Positions 1 to 11,394 of a DNA stretch of 64,000 nt are shown piece after piece. This DNA is from Bettongia penicillata ogilbyi (taxonomy: Eukaryota; Chordata; Mammalia; Diprotodontia; Potoroidae), in assembly GCA_023548195.1 (NCBI GenBank), contig JAJHZJ010000531.1, forward strand, positions 5,144,302-5,208,301, in the 5' to 3' direction. The notes under the pieces were generated by a model. That model did not search any database and was not told the DNA's origin. It saw only the letters and a program-made list of their open reading frames with translations. The first letter of the stretch is position 1, and every line of letters begins with the position of its first letter. The translations under genes were made by a program, and so were the position numbers.

Positions 1-119
1 AGACTCCAAAAACTTTTGTTTATATGAGTTATACCTGTCAATGTTTAGCATATTAGAGAGGTGCATGGGGTATTCAGTGGGGACTAGCAGTTTTTGATGT
101 GAGTGCTTTCAGAGCTCTT

Positions 120-598
120 TTCAGGGCTGCTCATCCATTTTTGGGGTCCCCTTTCACTCAACCCTCACCTGTGGCTCTGAGAAACTGTAACATGTACAGA
201 GGCCACACCCAGTAAAATCATCTTGGCAGACAGGCTAAACCAGGTTGAGGGTAACTGACAGGCTGCAAACCTGGCACTGAGCCAGGGGGATGTCTGCTCC
301 ATGCATGTGAAGATTTTTCCCTGCAGAATGAATATATAATAGCAGTTTGTTCCAATGTCCATGAGGGCAGGTGCTGGGGATGCTTAGAGCTTGGTCAAAC
401 ATTGAAGATACTAAGGTCATCCATCGCATCCCAGACCATCACCAGTCATGTTGACTTTGTCTTACCACTGGACTTTAATGACTCTGGAACAGAGAGTGAG
501 ACTGATGACTTTCTGTAATTCTGCCTCACTTAAAACCAATTCATGTGTGAGTCAAGATATTATCCCATGACATCATTGGTCCTCCTCTAAAACTGACA
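120..598 (+). mobile_element. Long SINE-like repeat, copy 1
   Basis: About 480 bp that matches, end to end, the reverse complement of 16170-16678. Shared landmarks in order are a CTCACCTGTGGCTC block near 167, TCTTGGCAGA near 221, CAGGTTGAGG near 241, TTTGTTCCAA near 347, and a 3' tail with GATGTCATTGGTCCTC-like sequence near 570-590. The last 150 bp resemble the 3' tail of the composite SINE at 51213. I do not recall a name for the whole unit. It has no reading frame of note. Confidence 0.7.
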
Positions 599-629
599 CA
601 CTATATGTGAGATTTAATGTCTTGGTATT

Positions 630-717
630 ATGAAAACAAATTTGACCTCATGAACCCTCTGAAAAAGTCTCAAGGACCCATACAGGTGCCTGGACTACGT
701 TTTGAGAACTGGTTGTC
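630..717. mobile_element. Possible hAT (MER5/Charlie-like) end fragment
   Basis: The stretch TTTGACCTCATGAACC...GTTTTGAGAACTGGTTG resembles the terminal part of mammalian non-autonomous hAT elements ending in a 'tttgagaacc' inverted repeat. There is no partner terminus, so this is weak. Confidence 0.3.
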
Positions 718-817
718 TAGGGTATCAGTATAACTCCTCTCTGGACCTCATCTCAGCATAGCACACAGTTATACCCCTAAGACTGTGAACTTGTAGATTC
801 CTCCCTTTGATCAAAAC

Positions 818-902
818 CTCCTTACATTTTATATCTCCATTTTACAAATGAGGAAGATGTAGCTCAAAGAACTCAAGACACTTGCCCATAGTCATTAGTC
901 AG
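818..902 (-). mobile_element. MIR-type SINE fragment (antisense)
   Basis: CTCCATTTTACAAATGAGGA followed by ACTTGCCCATAGTCA is the antisense CORE region of a MIR/Ther SINE. It runs directly into the next repeat. Confidence 0.6.
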
Positions 903-1285
903 TCAATTAAATGCCGCCACATGCCAGACACTCTTCTAAGAACTGGGGAATACAAAAAAAAAGATGACAGACAATTGCTTTTCTCAAGGAACTCAGACAG
1001 TAATGGGGGATACAACACAAAAAACTGTCCAATTGTTTCATACAGGATAATTTGGAGATAGTCTCAGAGGGAAGATATAAGACTTAAAGGAATCAAGAAA
1101 AACTTCCTACTTCTTTGCTGTTTTTGTTGAGTCATGTCTGACTCTTCAGGATCCCATTTGGGTCAGACCTGTGATTTAGGAAGATAGCTTTAGCAACTGA
1201 ATATAGGATGGACTGGGGTGGGGAGAGATGTCCAACAAGGAGAACAACCAGAAGGTTACTGAAGTAGTTTAGACATGAAGTGATT
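903..1285 (+). mobile_element. Ancient repeat 'family X', copy 1
   Basis: Begins with CATGCCAGACACTCTTCTAA (consensus-like 'gtgccaggcactgtgctaag'), then CTCAAGGAACTCAGACAGTA and AATGGGGGATACAACA. After a short antisense SINE piece (1116-1163) it continues with CAGACCTGTGATTTAGGAAG and GGGGAGAGATGTCC. The same unit recurs at 4258, 36551, 55290 and 63125. The opening resembles the antisense L2 3' end, but the body extends past it and I cannot name it with confidence. Confidence 0.55.
1116..1163 (-). mobile_element. Mar-1 SINE 3' fragment (antisense)
   Basis: TTTTTGTTGAGTCATGTCTG followed by ACTCTTCAGGATCCCATTTG is the antisense 3' end of the Mar-1 CORE-SINE. It lies inside family X copy 1. Confidence 0.6.
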
Positions 1286-1376
1286 AGGGCTGGTAAGTAT
1301 CAGAGGTATGAGTATTAAACCCACATCCTTCCGATTCAAAGTCCAGCAGTCTTTCTGCTATATTACACTGCCTTTG
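1286..1376 (-). mobile_element. CORE-SINE fragment (antisense)
   Basis: GTAAGTATCAGAGGTATGAG, then CCAGCAGTCTTTCTGCTATA and TACACTGCCT, matches the antisense tRNA-like head and CORE of a SINE ('agtaagtgtctgagg...ccagcactctatccactgcgcc'). Confidence 0.55.
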
Positions 1377-1970
1377 TCAATAGCTGGTTTTCCATTCTCA
1401 CAAAAGCCAGAGAAAAACCTACCTGTTGGACCTATTAAATGATCGCACTGCTCACATGGTGGCAGAAGTCTTGGTATAGAGTCTAGGGAGGAAATTGTTA
1501 CGCTCTATGGAGCTGAGTTTGCAGTTAAAAACTGACAGACTGATGGCATCCATCACAACACCAAAGTCCTATTTTGATTAAGTGTAGAAATAGGCTCTTT
1601 TCTCCTCTCCTTCTTAACTCTATACGTTGGTGGCCTTATCTACAATCCAGTTATATGGGTTTACTTGTTATTGCTCACACACACACGTACACACAAACAC
1701 ACGCACACTACCCTTCTACTATCTCTGCACCTTTGTCCTCGTTGTCCTCATGGCTGGAATGCACCCCCTTTCCACATCCGCTTCTTGGAATCTCTGTTAA
1801 TTTCATTGGATGGCTAATAATGCACTATACATCACCTATTACTGAACAAAGAAATGGAGGATAGATTGTGGAAACAGATGTCAAATTCGGCATGGAGACA
1901 TGCTATATTAATGAGAAGACTTAAAAAATTATCAATATACATTTATCAAGTGCCTCCTACGTGCAATGAT
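1377..1970. other. No recognised feature, with short CA tract
   Basis: A degenerate (CA)n tract lies at 1676-1708. A 96-codon open frame at 1574-1864 reads through that tract and shows no domain or codon signature, so I do not call a gene. Confidence 0.5.
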
Positions 1971-2218
1971 AGTTGGCGCAGTGAGTAGAGGATCAGGCTT
2001 GGAATCAGGAAGACTCATATTCCTGAGCTGAAATTTAGCCTCATTCATTTACTAGCTGTATGACCCCAAGCAAGTCACTTATCCCTCTGTGCCTCAGTTT
2101 CCTCATTTGTAAAGTGAGCTGATCAAGGAAATGGCAAACTTCTCCAGTATCTTTGCTGAGAAAACCTCAAATGGTGTCATGAAAAGTCAGACATGATTGA
2201 AATGACTGAATAGCAAAA
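1971..2218 (+). mobile_element. Mar-1-type CORE-SINE, near full length
   Basis: Starts with the tRNA-like head TTGGCGCAGTGAGTAGAGGA, has the B-box region near 2030, the CORE CAAGTCACTTATCCCTCTGT, and ends TGAAATGACTGAATAGCAAA. That end matches the 3' terminus of the RTE at 27035-28108, which fits mobilisation by RTE machinery. Confidence 0.88.
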
Positions 2219-2239
2219 TGTGCCAAGCACTATGTTAAA

Positions 2240-3425
2240 TACTAGGTTTTAATTATATGGCCAACTTTTTCTTCTAAAAGCAGAGCAAATTGCCTTTCAG
2301 AGCAAATACATTCTTCAAAGTATAGAAGAAGGGACAATGGGAGCTATTTTTCCGGACCTGATTCTGACCAAAAAGAAGCAATTAGTTACTAAAGTAGAAA
2401 TGACATGAACTTTAGAGAGAAGTGACCATGAAATCTTAGACTTAATAACAGATAAGGAGAAGAAAGCCAATTAGAATAATGTTAAGAACATTAAAGCATG
2501 TATTGAGATCACAACTGAAGTCAAAGGATGACAAAAAGATTGTAAAAAACTCCATTGGAGGTAAAAAAGTCAAAGAAGTGACATGAATACTGCTTAACGT
2601 AGATGAGATGAAAATAAAGAGAAGACTACGCAATTCATATTTATTTATGAGCTTATCCATTTGTGTATCCATCCACTCATTTATTTTTGTTGTCCTATCT
2701 AGGACAAGGACTTTCAGACTGAAAGCAAAAATTGTTAATTAGAAACTGAAATCTCAAGTAAGTGAGCAGATAGCTCGATGAGTCCAAGGTACCAGACCCA
2801 TGCCGCCTACATCCCTACTAAGAGAAAGGACAGATGTGATGGCTGTGCCCATATCAATGATCTTTGAAAGCCTGTGGAGAGAGATTCCATGGAATTGGTG
2901 ATGAATAATTACCCTGATTTGCAAATAAGGAGAAGAGGAAGTGGAGTTTTCGGACTATAGGTTGGCATAGTTGATGTCTATTCCTGGCTAATTTGTACAA
3001 TGTATTAATAAAGGAATGATTTGCTAGTACTTGGAAATTCCAAGAGTCATCACCAAGAGCTTGTATTCAGTAAGAACAGGTACTGCCAAATTAACATCTT
3101 TCCTTTTTTGGTACAGTTACTAGATGAGGCCTATAAGGCCCTAGATTTTAGCAAATCATTTGACAAAATCTCTCACTATATCCTTTTGAGAAAAATGAAG
3201 AGATTGAACTATATAATTGTATGGTTAGAACTGTCTGAATGACTGGACCTAAGGTGATGTGATGAATGACTTGACGTCAACGTGGAGGGAGGTGTCCAGT
3301 GTAGTGGCCCATGAATTCTCTTTGGCCTTATGTTGTTTAACATGTTTTTATATCAGTGATGTGAATGGAGTAATAGAAGCCAAATTTATTAAAATAACTG
3401 GGAGTGATAAATAACCTTTTGAATT
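2240..3425 (+). mobile_element. CR1/L3-type LINE fragment, ORF2 RT region
   Basis: Around 3123-3200 the forward frame reads DEAYKALDFSKSFDKISHYI, the CR1/L3 reverse-transcriptase block around motif A (consensus-like 'AYLDFSKAFDKVSHDIL'). Downstream, 3299-3360 fits the next CR1 block, 'G-P-V-L-F-N-I-F-I'. Upstream, 2300-2560 has CR1-like text but with stops. No intact frame remains. Confidence 0.7.
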
Positions 3426-3465
3426 GCAGTGTCAGGATCCTAAAGTGCCTACACAGGCTAGTATT

Positions 3466-3636
3466 GTGTATATGTATATACATATACATGCACATATATA
3501 TGCATACACATGTATATATATTAAATTACAAAACACACATATATTATGTGTAATTATGTGCATATATATGAGTGTGTGTATACATATACATATACATGTA
3601 TATATGGAAACACACAAGCACACACGTATGTATATG
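3466..3636. repeat. AT/CA-rich degenerate microsatellite
   Basis: Imperfect TATG/TACA/CA repeats. The 126- and 101-codon open frames seen here on the two strands are products of this low-complexity sequence. Confidence 0.85.
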
Positions 3637-4257
3637 ACCCAACCTAATGTTGCTAGTGAGGGAAACATTTCTTCTACATACCCCTTATACCTGGGGTTCA
3701 AGAAGGTAGAACATATTTTTCCTTTACCTTCTTTCATTGTAGATAAGGATCTGCTCCTAATCCCCTACCAAGTGTCAAAGACCTCCAGGATTTTACCTTC
3801 CTGAGAGTATAGAGCCCTCCTTCCATTATTTGTCAAGATGGTTATGAAATATTTCTAGGATTTAGACATTCATCTTACAAACTGGTTTAAATTGAATTGG
3901 AAGAGTGCCAGTTGAGACATAATGGATATATCTACAACTATACTGAAACACCCTGTCAACTCAGTCATACAGTTGTTAGGCATCATGAAGATAAAACATC
4001 TGAATGAGTGAGTGAATCTTTGATGCTGTTGAACGAATGTTTTGGTGTCATGTAAACATAGCTGACAAGTAACTCTCAGACATTGCAAGGGGATTAAACA
4101 TAAGCAGGTGGCAAAAGTTTCTAGAATCTATACAGACTTAAAAGTATGGTAGATTTTAATTTTGGGGATGAGATTTCAATTGTTTTCCCTTGGAGTTTGA
4201 GTAAAAAGACATCTTAAAGGCCTTTCAACTTTATGATTCTTCAAGCCTTTCTAGGTT
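3637..4257. other. No recognised feature
   Basis: No repeat family or coding signature identified. The 72-codon reverse frame at 3870-4088 has no recognisable domain. Confidence 0.5.
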
Positions 4258-4570
4258 AGCATTAAACCTAACAAGAATTTATTAAGGCCCTAGGATGTGC
4301 TAGACATAGGGCTAGGTACTGTAGGATAAATGCAAAATAGTCCTTGCCTATAGGGAAATTAAACTCTACTGCAACATTTACATAGATAAGAGAGAATGAT
4401 ATAGTGTAAGGAGGGAAAAACACTAACTAGCAGCCAACATTATTGAGGAAGACTTCCTAGAGCTGCTGGTGCTTGAATTAAACCTAGAAGGAAATGAATG
4501 CTTCTAAGAGGGGGTGGTAGGCAGGGAGACCACTCCAGGGATGGTGGATGGCCTGTACAAGGTATATCAT
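4258..4570 (+). mobile_element. Ancient repeat 'family X', copy 2
   Basis: TTTATTAAGGCCCTAGGATG, GCTAGACATAGGGCTAGGTA, GGAAGACTTCCTAGAGCTGC and ACCACTCCAGGGATGG follow the same order as the other copies. It includes the 'gaagacttcctagagctg...cattccagg' portion shared with 63300-63400. Confidence 0.55.
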
Positions 4571-5275
4571 TTGTATGTCAGAGTCTATGCATTGAATGAT
4601 ACATCAATATCATTTGCAAAGTAAATTTTTCATAATTGCTCCAATTTGCACAAAAATGAAGTTTTGATAACCCATGATATAAATTCTGATGATAGGAAAA
4701 TACAAGAAGGATCTATTTCAACAATGTGGGGACCTTCCCATGAAGATCTTCCTTCCACAAACTATCTATGACTTGAAAGGTTAAAAGACTTGGCTCAGGT
4801 TTCATAGCTGATTCTTGATCTATTATGCCATGCTGTGGCTAAAGTCTACAGACAATATGCATTATTAATCCATCAAAAGTTTGAATAATACAAATTTGGG
4901 ATAAAAATGTAAATATTTTAATAATTGTCTCTGTAAATTTTCTCTATTTTGAGGTAACACTACTCAGTTTCTGAAGATGAATCCTGCCAATTAGTACAAC
5001 TTTATCAATGCCAGAACATGAAAGATGCAGTCTTCAGTTCAATAGAAAACACTAGGAGATAGGAGCTATGGTTTTTGAAAGTAAAATGCAGCCAAATGAC
5101 ATTTAAAAACCCATATTGCTATGATTTGGCCAGTGCCTCAGGGGAAGACGCCAGAGCTGTTGTTGTTTAAATTTGTCTGTCTTCTCTGAATAATACATCT
5201 CTTTTTAGAAAGCTAAAAACCTCAAGCACTTCACTGGAACACAAAGTCTTCACATACGATAATATTTCATTATTA
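4571..5275. other. No recognised feature
   Basis: AT-rich single-copy-looking sequence with no motif I can assign. Confidence 0.5.
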
Positions 5276-5332
5276 AGAGAGAGAGAAAGCACACACACAC
5301 ACACACAGAGGCAGAGAGAGAGGGAGAGAGAC
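5276..5332. repeat. Compound GA-CA-GA microsatellite
   Basis: (GA)n, then about ten CA units, then GA-rich sequence. Confidence 0.9.
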
Positions 5333-6188
5333 AAACACTCCCTCATTCCAAAGTATTTCATAATACTCTTTTACTTGAGATTAGAATGCAGACCAATTTG
5401 TAGGACTTCAAATCAAAACTGGAAACATGTTTATTTTCCCCTACTTTGATGAAGTTCGGCTGCTTGTACAGCACTTTGAAGTTTATTTATTATTTTTAAA
5501 TTGTATTCATTGTTTTTGAACTTTATGCTTTTGTCCAAGACTTTGAGGGTTTGTGGAAAGCATAACATAAGTGTAAATTTAAATAATTCAAAGAATTGGA
5601 TCCAACAGTTATTTATAATTGGCAGCAGAATATGGCATCCAATTTATTACAAACTTACATGCTATGGGTTTAGAACTAATTTTAACTTCCCCTTGAAGCT
5701 GGAATTCAAAACCTCACTCATGGTTTGACATGGTATTATCCGAAGAGAATGTTTGTTTCATAATTTGAAACAAGAACCTGGATATTTTTGTGAGATCCAA
5801 TATTATTTCCATATGAGGGAGTAGGATTGGGGGAAAAAAGAGTTTGAATAGAGACTTTGAATCATGAAGAGTGTCCATTTCAAAATGCCTCAGGGATCTA
5901 TTCCTCAGGGACTTTATTTTAAAATCTTATGACAAATGAGCCTTATTTGTTTTCTCTGTCCAACTGGGTCAGATAACTTTCCAAAGTTTAACCTGTCGTC
6001 CTGGGTTTGAATGATAAAAACATCTTTTAAAAAGGCCTTGGTTCTTCCTTTTACTGTAAGATCTTGTGCCAAATAAGTATGTAAGTCTTTAGAAGATGGA
6101 AAAAAGAATGGAAGCTTGATTTCCATTTGTCTCTGTTTGGTGTGACTGAGATTTTCTCTGTGTTGGTCACCTCTCACTTACCCTTGGG
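5333..6188. other. No recognised feature
   Basis: Short frames at 5501-5728 (+) and 5914-6177 (-) lack start context, domains or neighbours and look like chance openings in AT-rich DNA. Confidence 0.5.
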
Positions 6189-6365
6189 GAGGCAGCATGA
6201 GGAAAGTATGCAGATTCTGGAGTCCTAAGACTTGGGTTCTGATTCTTAACTGTGTGATCTTGGGCAAGTTACAAACTTCTAGGGCTTTAGATGTTTCATT
6301 TGTAAAATGAAGGTGGGTTGGGCTAGATGATTTCTTGGGTAACCTCTAGTGCTAGCTTTATAGCC
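6189..6365 (+). mobile_element. MIR/Ther-type SINE
   Basis: GGAGTCCTAAGACTTGGGTT, then TGTGATCTTGGGCAAGTTAC (CORE), then the tail GGGTTGGGCTAGATGATTTC and ACCTCTAGTGCTAGC, typical of MIR relatives ending in 'ggactagatgacctctaaggtcccttcc'. Confidence 0.75.
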
Positions 6366-8299
6366 CCTTGATTGTTTTCTGTACTCAGGTGCAAAGAATA
6401 TTGTGAAATATTGGGTTTAGATTTTTTAAACACCTGTGGTGTGGAACTTACTAGAAAATTACATACAATGTCATTCTTCCCCCAAAAGAAATATTCTTAG
6501 TTAAATAATGTGTAGTAGGACACTACAGAACTCACCCTTGCCACTGATGGATTCCTCCCACCTACCTTAGGTCCTGTCCGTTGATCCTGGGATCTATGAG
6601 ATGGGTGACACAAAGAGGATTCAAGGAAAGTATAAGGGGAGAAACTTGGGGTCTGGTTAGCTGGGGCCATTTGCAATGACTTTATTAAGGATGAATGGGT
6701 ATCTTGAAAGGATAAGGAGAAAACTGAAAATAAATAAATTATATTTAAAAAAACAGGAAAGGACAAGGAGAAGGGAAAACTGTGGAGTAGCAAAGTCAGA
6801 GTTGGAGGATATGGAAATAAGAAAGAGATCAAGAGGAAAGAAGAGAAAAAGTGGATACTGAACCAGAGGTTTTCTTTGGTTTGAGTCTGACTTGCTGGAG
6901 CTAGCAAGAGACTTTCCCTGGCTTTTTCTGGGACACTGCAACCCCCCATTCCCTCTTTAAATTACATTTTGCAAAATAATGTTAGGACAAGTCTCTAATC
7001 TGAAATTCTTTCTAGACTTACCTTAATGAAGGAAATCAGTACTGAATCAATAGTTCTTATCAGAACTGAATTAAATTTCTAGATAGTAATGTCTTCCACC
7101 AAAGACTTTTCTCTTTTAGCTATTTAAGCAACAATGCATTTTAGGAGCCCTTTCAATCCTTCTATTTTGGTGTGGAGGAAAATTCTTTATTCTGCATTTT
7201 AGGCACAAGTTTGTCAGAAATAATTTTTATTAATTTAGATCATTCTAAGTTTAAGCATTCTTCTGCTCAGAGAGTGAAAAGGCCAAACAGATAGAGTCAT
7301 CCTTTGCCTTTGGCAATCTCTCTAACACAAGCCATTTTGGTGATTACTTGTAGTATTTCCCGAACAAAGAAAACTTCATTGTCAAGAATGATCAAAGGTC
7401 CAGAGTTAGGGGAACAGTTCAGTTAAGCATCTGTATCATCAAATGTGGCAACAACCTCTTAACTGTTGGGTGATTCTTGGAAAATCATTTTCTTTTAAAA
7501 CCATTCAATTATTCTCTGACCATACCCTCCAAGTATTCTCCTTCTCAGCTGGTCAAAGCTGAACTTGAAAGATACTCCCATCAACTGAAGTAAACAGATT
7601 TCTTTCTTCTTTTTAGTCTGTTACCCTAAACCAATAAAGGCAAAGGAAAGATGGTACTGTTCTTACATGGGTCTTTCAAGTGTCCAATCATTACCTTAAT
7701 CCTATCTTCAAGGAGAACAGAGTTTCTCCCTCAACTTTCAAAATCCAGGGTGCTCCAGAGAAACAGAGTAGGCCTTTGGAAAAAGGTTTAGTGGTGGACA
7801 CTGTTTTTCAGAAGTTTAATTAAGCACTGATAAGGTTTCTTTTAATTAATTCTGGAAAGAGTTTTAGATTGGACATTTGTCCTAATATTATTTTTGTAAC
7901 CTAAAGGGAGAATGGTGCCACATCATGTTTCTGTACTGGACAGCAAAGCTCCCAGAATCTGAGGCTTTATTGTGCCAATGCCAAGAAAGCCCCCTGTGTC
8001 TGGAATAGAGACTTTCCAGCCTTCATCCACTAGGCAAGCTGTAAATACTGGGTTTTCTCTCCCTGGCTTATAGAGCTGTACTGATGAGGCAACACAGAGG
8101 GTGCAAATCAGGGAACTCACATCTTTCTGGGGCTGGAGTGCCTGCTGTTCATTCTAATTCTGTCATTTTTCTTATTTTCTGTGGTTTAAGTAAATACTAT
8201 TTTGCCTTACTATGATCTTGTAAGTTTTATTCTAGTTAGGTCAAAGGATTCAATTGCAACATGGTGGCTCATGAGCAGAAGCTTTGACTACTGTATATA
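6366..8299. other. Long stretch with no recognised feature
   Basis: The longest open frame of the region is 150 codons on the minus strand (6497-6949). It is rich in Phe, Leu and Ser because the plus strand is purine-rich at 6700-6860. It has no signal, domain or splice context that I can defend. Confidence 0.5.
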
Positions 8300-8455
8300 C
8301 CTGGAATGAACCTTAGGGGGCAACTAGTTCCACTCTCTCATTTTATACATGAAGAAACCAAGGTCCAAGTATGTCAAACAATTTTACCTAAGGTCACATT
8401 GACAGTAAAATTCAGAGGTGAAATCTGAACCAAATCCTTTGAGTCCAGAGCTAGT
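8300..8455 (-). mobile_element. MIR-type SINE (antisense)
   Basis: CTCATTTTATACATGAAGAA, CTAAGGTCACATTGACAGTA and TTGAGTCCAGAGC are the antisense CORE and head of a MIR relative. Confidence 0.65.
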
Positions 8456-8551
8456 TTTGTTTTTTTTTTGCTGTACATTCAAATAATAGACCCACATCGA
8501 ATCTAGGAATCTAAATATGTTAATGATGTGATACAAAAGTAATTAATCATG

Positions 8552-8807
8552 TGTTATTGTTACTCAGTCATTTTCAGTCACATCTGATTCTTTGTGACTC
8601 CATCTGGAGTTTTCTTGGCAAAGATACTAGAGTGACTTGTCATTTCCTTCTCCAGCTCACCTAACATTTGAAAACTGAGGCAAACAGGATTCAGTGACTT
8701 GCCCAGGGTCACACAGCTTGTAAGTATCTGAGACCAGATTTGAACTCAGAAGATGTCTTCTTGACTCTGTTCTTGGCACTCTATCCACTGTGCCACCTAG
8801 CTGCCCT
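8552..8807 (-). mobile_element. Mar-1-type CORE-SINE, near full length (antisense)
   Basis: Runs from TGTTATTGTTACTCAGTCAT (3' tail) through TGACTTGCCCAGGGTCACAC (CORE) to CACTGTGCCACCTAGCTGCC (tRNA-like head). Confidence 0.9.
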
Positions 8808-9470
8808 AATTATATATTTTACTTCATCTCACAAAAGACATTACTGAGGGCTTTCTGAGACATATATTTTATACTATCAGTCAGGATAAGAGATCCGTGC
8901 TGATTATTCACACTTTTTTTTAAACCCAATTCCTTTTCTGATCAAATAATATTCAATTTATATCTCTAATGTTATGTGAACAACTTTAAAACAAGGAAAC
9001 AAGCATTTATGGATCTGAATTCCATTTAAAGCTGTCAACTTTGGACACTTTCAGGACTACGCAGGAGCCAGTTCTTACAGGCTGGAGCGTAGTTATTGCA
9101 TTTTCACCAGGAACATTTATACACTTTGGAGATCAGCAGATGCTACAGATCAGGACTTGATTTATTTTTCTTGTGGTTGACTGTCTAGAAAGTGATGGAG
9201 AAAATGTTAATAACACAAATTAAACTTAAAAGTGAGTCTTGCATGCCTTTTTTTAGAGATATAGCTATTAAACATTTGCCAACATGGCCCTGGATATACT
9301 GCATTAATTTCTGAAGCACTATTTCTGTTCAAAACATTTTTGGAACTTCTCTTTGAGAATTTGCTTCACAAGAGAAAATCCATCTCTGTATTATATATAT
9401 TAAATTAAATATCTAATATAGTAAATGTATCTTTTTAGATCATGCTACTATAATATTACATTTAATAAAG
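8808..9470. other. No recognised repeat; one short hairpin
   Basis: A 36-nt imperfect hairpin lies at 9057-9092 (arms CTACGC/GCGTAG with an inner AGCC/GGCT pair). The last 90 bp are AT-rich. Confidence 0.45.
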
Positions 9471-11394
9471 GACCATGGAAACACAGATTAAAAATTAATT
9501 GGAAACTAAATAACCTAATCTTAAAGAATAAGTGGGTCAAAGAACAGATCACAGAAAAAATGAATAATTTTATTATAGAGAATGTTAATAGTGAGACAGA
9601 ATAATAAAACTTAAGGGATACAGCAAAAGTGGTATTCAGAGGAAAAATTGTCTTAAATGCTTACATCAATAAAATAAAGGGCAGATCAATGAGTTGGGTA
9701 TGCAATTAAAAAAACTGACAGAGAACAAATGAAAACCCTCCAATTAAACACCAACTTGGAAATCCAGAAAATTAAAGGTGAAATTAATAAGATTGAATTG
9801 AATCCAATTAATAAATAAGATTAGAAGCTGATTTTTACAAAAAATTCTAATAAATAAACATGGTTAATATGATTTTTAAAAAGAGAGAAAAAAACCCAAA
9901 TCACTAGTACCGAAAATGAAAAGGTTGAATATACCACCAATAAAGATGAAATTAAAGCTATTATTCAAAGTTATTTTGCTCAATTATATGCACCCAAATT
10001 TAACAAACTAAATGAAATGGAAGAGTACTTAATAAAAATATAAACTACTTAGATGAAATGGAATATCTAAATAAACCCATTTTAGAAAAAGAAATTAAAA
10101 CAGGTCATAAATGAGCTTCCTAAAGAAAAAGCATCAGGACCAGATGTATTCATAACTAAATTCTATGAAACACTTGAAGATCAATTAATTCTAATAAATA
10201 AATTAGTTACAATAATATGCAATGAAGGAATCCTACTAAACTCATTTTATGAAACAGATATGGTGCTCATATCTAAATCAGGAAGAACAAAAACAGAGAA
10301 AGAAAATTATAGAACAATTTCACTAATGAATATTGATTCAAAAACTTGAAATAAATGCTAGCCAGGAGACCACAGTAATATATCACAATATACATTATGA
10401 CCAAGTGGATTTTATACCAGAATGCAGGATAGTTCAATGTAAAGGAGACTGTTAACATAACTGATTATATTGTAACAAAAATCATATCAATAGATGCAGA
10501 AAAAGCTTTTGACAAAATACTAATTCTTATAAAAATACCCAACAACTTGAAAGCATAGCTGTAAATGGATTTTTTCTTGAAATGATAAGAAGGATCTACC
10601 TATAACCATCAACAAGCACTGTCTGTAACGGGGATAAGCTAGCAGCTTTCCCAATAAGACCAGAAATGAAGCAAAGATGCCCATTATCACCACTATCATT
10701 CAATATTGCTCTAGAAATGCTAACAATAGCATTAAGAGAAGATAAAGAAATCACAGGAATCACAATAGGTAAAGAAAAAATAAAATTATCTCTTTTTGCA
10801 CATAATATGATAACATGCTTGGAAAATCCTAGATTCAACTAAAAAATTGAGACAATTAATAATCTTAGAAAAGTAGCAGCATATAAAACAAACACACACA
10901 AATAAATTGCATTTCAATACATTACCAGCAAAGTCCTGTAAGAACAGATAGTAAGAGATATTTCATTTAACATAACTGAGATAATATAAAATATCTGGGA
11001 GTATACCTGCCAAGACAAACTCAGAAACTATATGAACATAATTACAAAACACTTTTAAAGCAAAAAAAGTAAGATTTAAGTAATTGGAAAAATATTAACT
11101 GTTAATGGGTGATTGAGCCAATATGATAAAAATGACAATTCTACTAAAGCTAATCTACCTATTCAGTGCTATATCAATTAAGCTACCAAAAATATTTTAT
11201 TGAGCTAGAAAAAAGAATAACAAAATTCATTTGGAAGAACAAGAGTGTCAGAGAAATTAATGAAAAAAAATGTAAAGGAAGGAGATCTAGCAGTACCAGA
11301 TCTTAAAATATATTATAAAGGGGTATTATAAAGCGATCTGATATTAGCTAAAAAATAGAATCGTGAATCTGTGGACTAGACTAGGTATACAATA
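9471..11394 (+). mobile_element. L1 LINE ORF2 remnant, 5' segment of the split copy
   Basis: Forward-frame pieces follow L1 ORF2 in order. GPDVFITKFYETL is at about 10140-10178 and ISIDAEKAFDKI at 10483-10518 (RT motif A, first catalytic Asp kept). A KQRCPLSPLSFNIALEML block lies near 10666-10719, and LPRQTQKLYEHNYKTL near 11007-11054. The motif C position reads FAHNM instead of FADDM (10795-10809), so both catalytic aspartates are lost. Frameshifts and stops are frequent. ORF1 and the 5' UTR are absent. The copy continues at 12192 after a DNA transposon. Confidence 0.85.

Noticed and set aside
1971..2218. Functional tRNA genes at the many tRNA-like SINE heads
   Set aside because: The heads are diverged and fused to SINE CORE regions, and none shows a complete cloverleaf with terminator.
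3424..3804. 126-codon forward and 101-codon reverse frames
   Set aside because: Both are built largely on the AT/CA microsatellite at 3466-3636.
6497..6949. 150-codon reverse frame, the longest in the window
   Set aside because: Phe/Leu/Ser-rich because of a purine-rich opposite strand. No motif, no splice or promoter context, and an overlapping 94-codon frame in another register.
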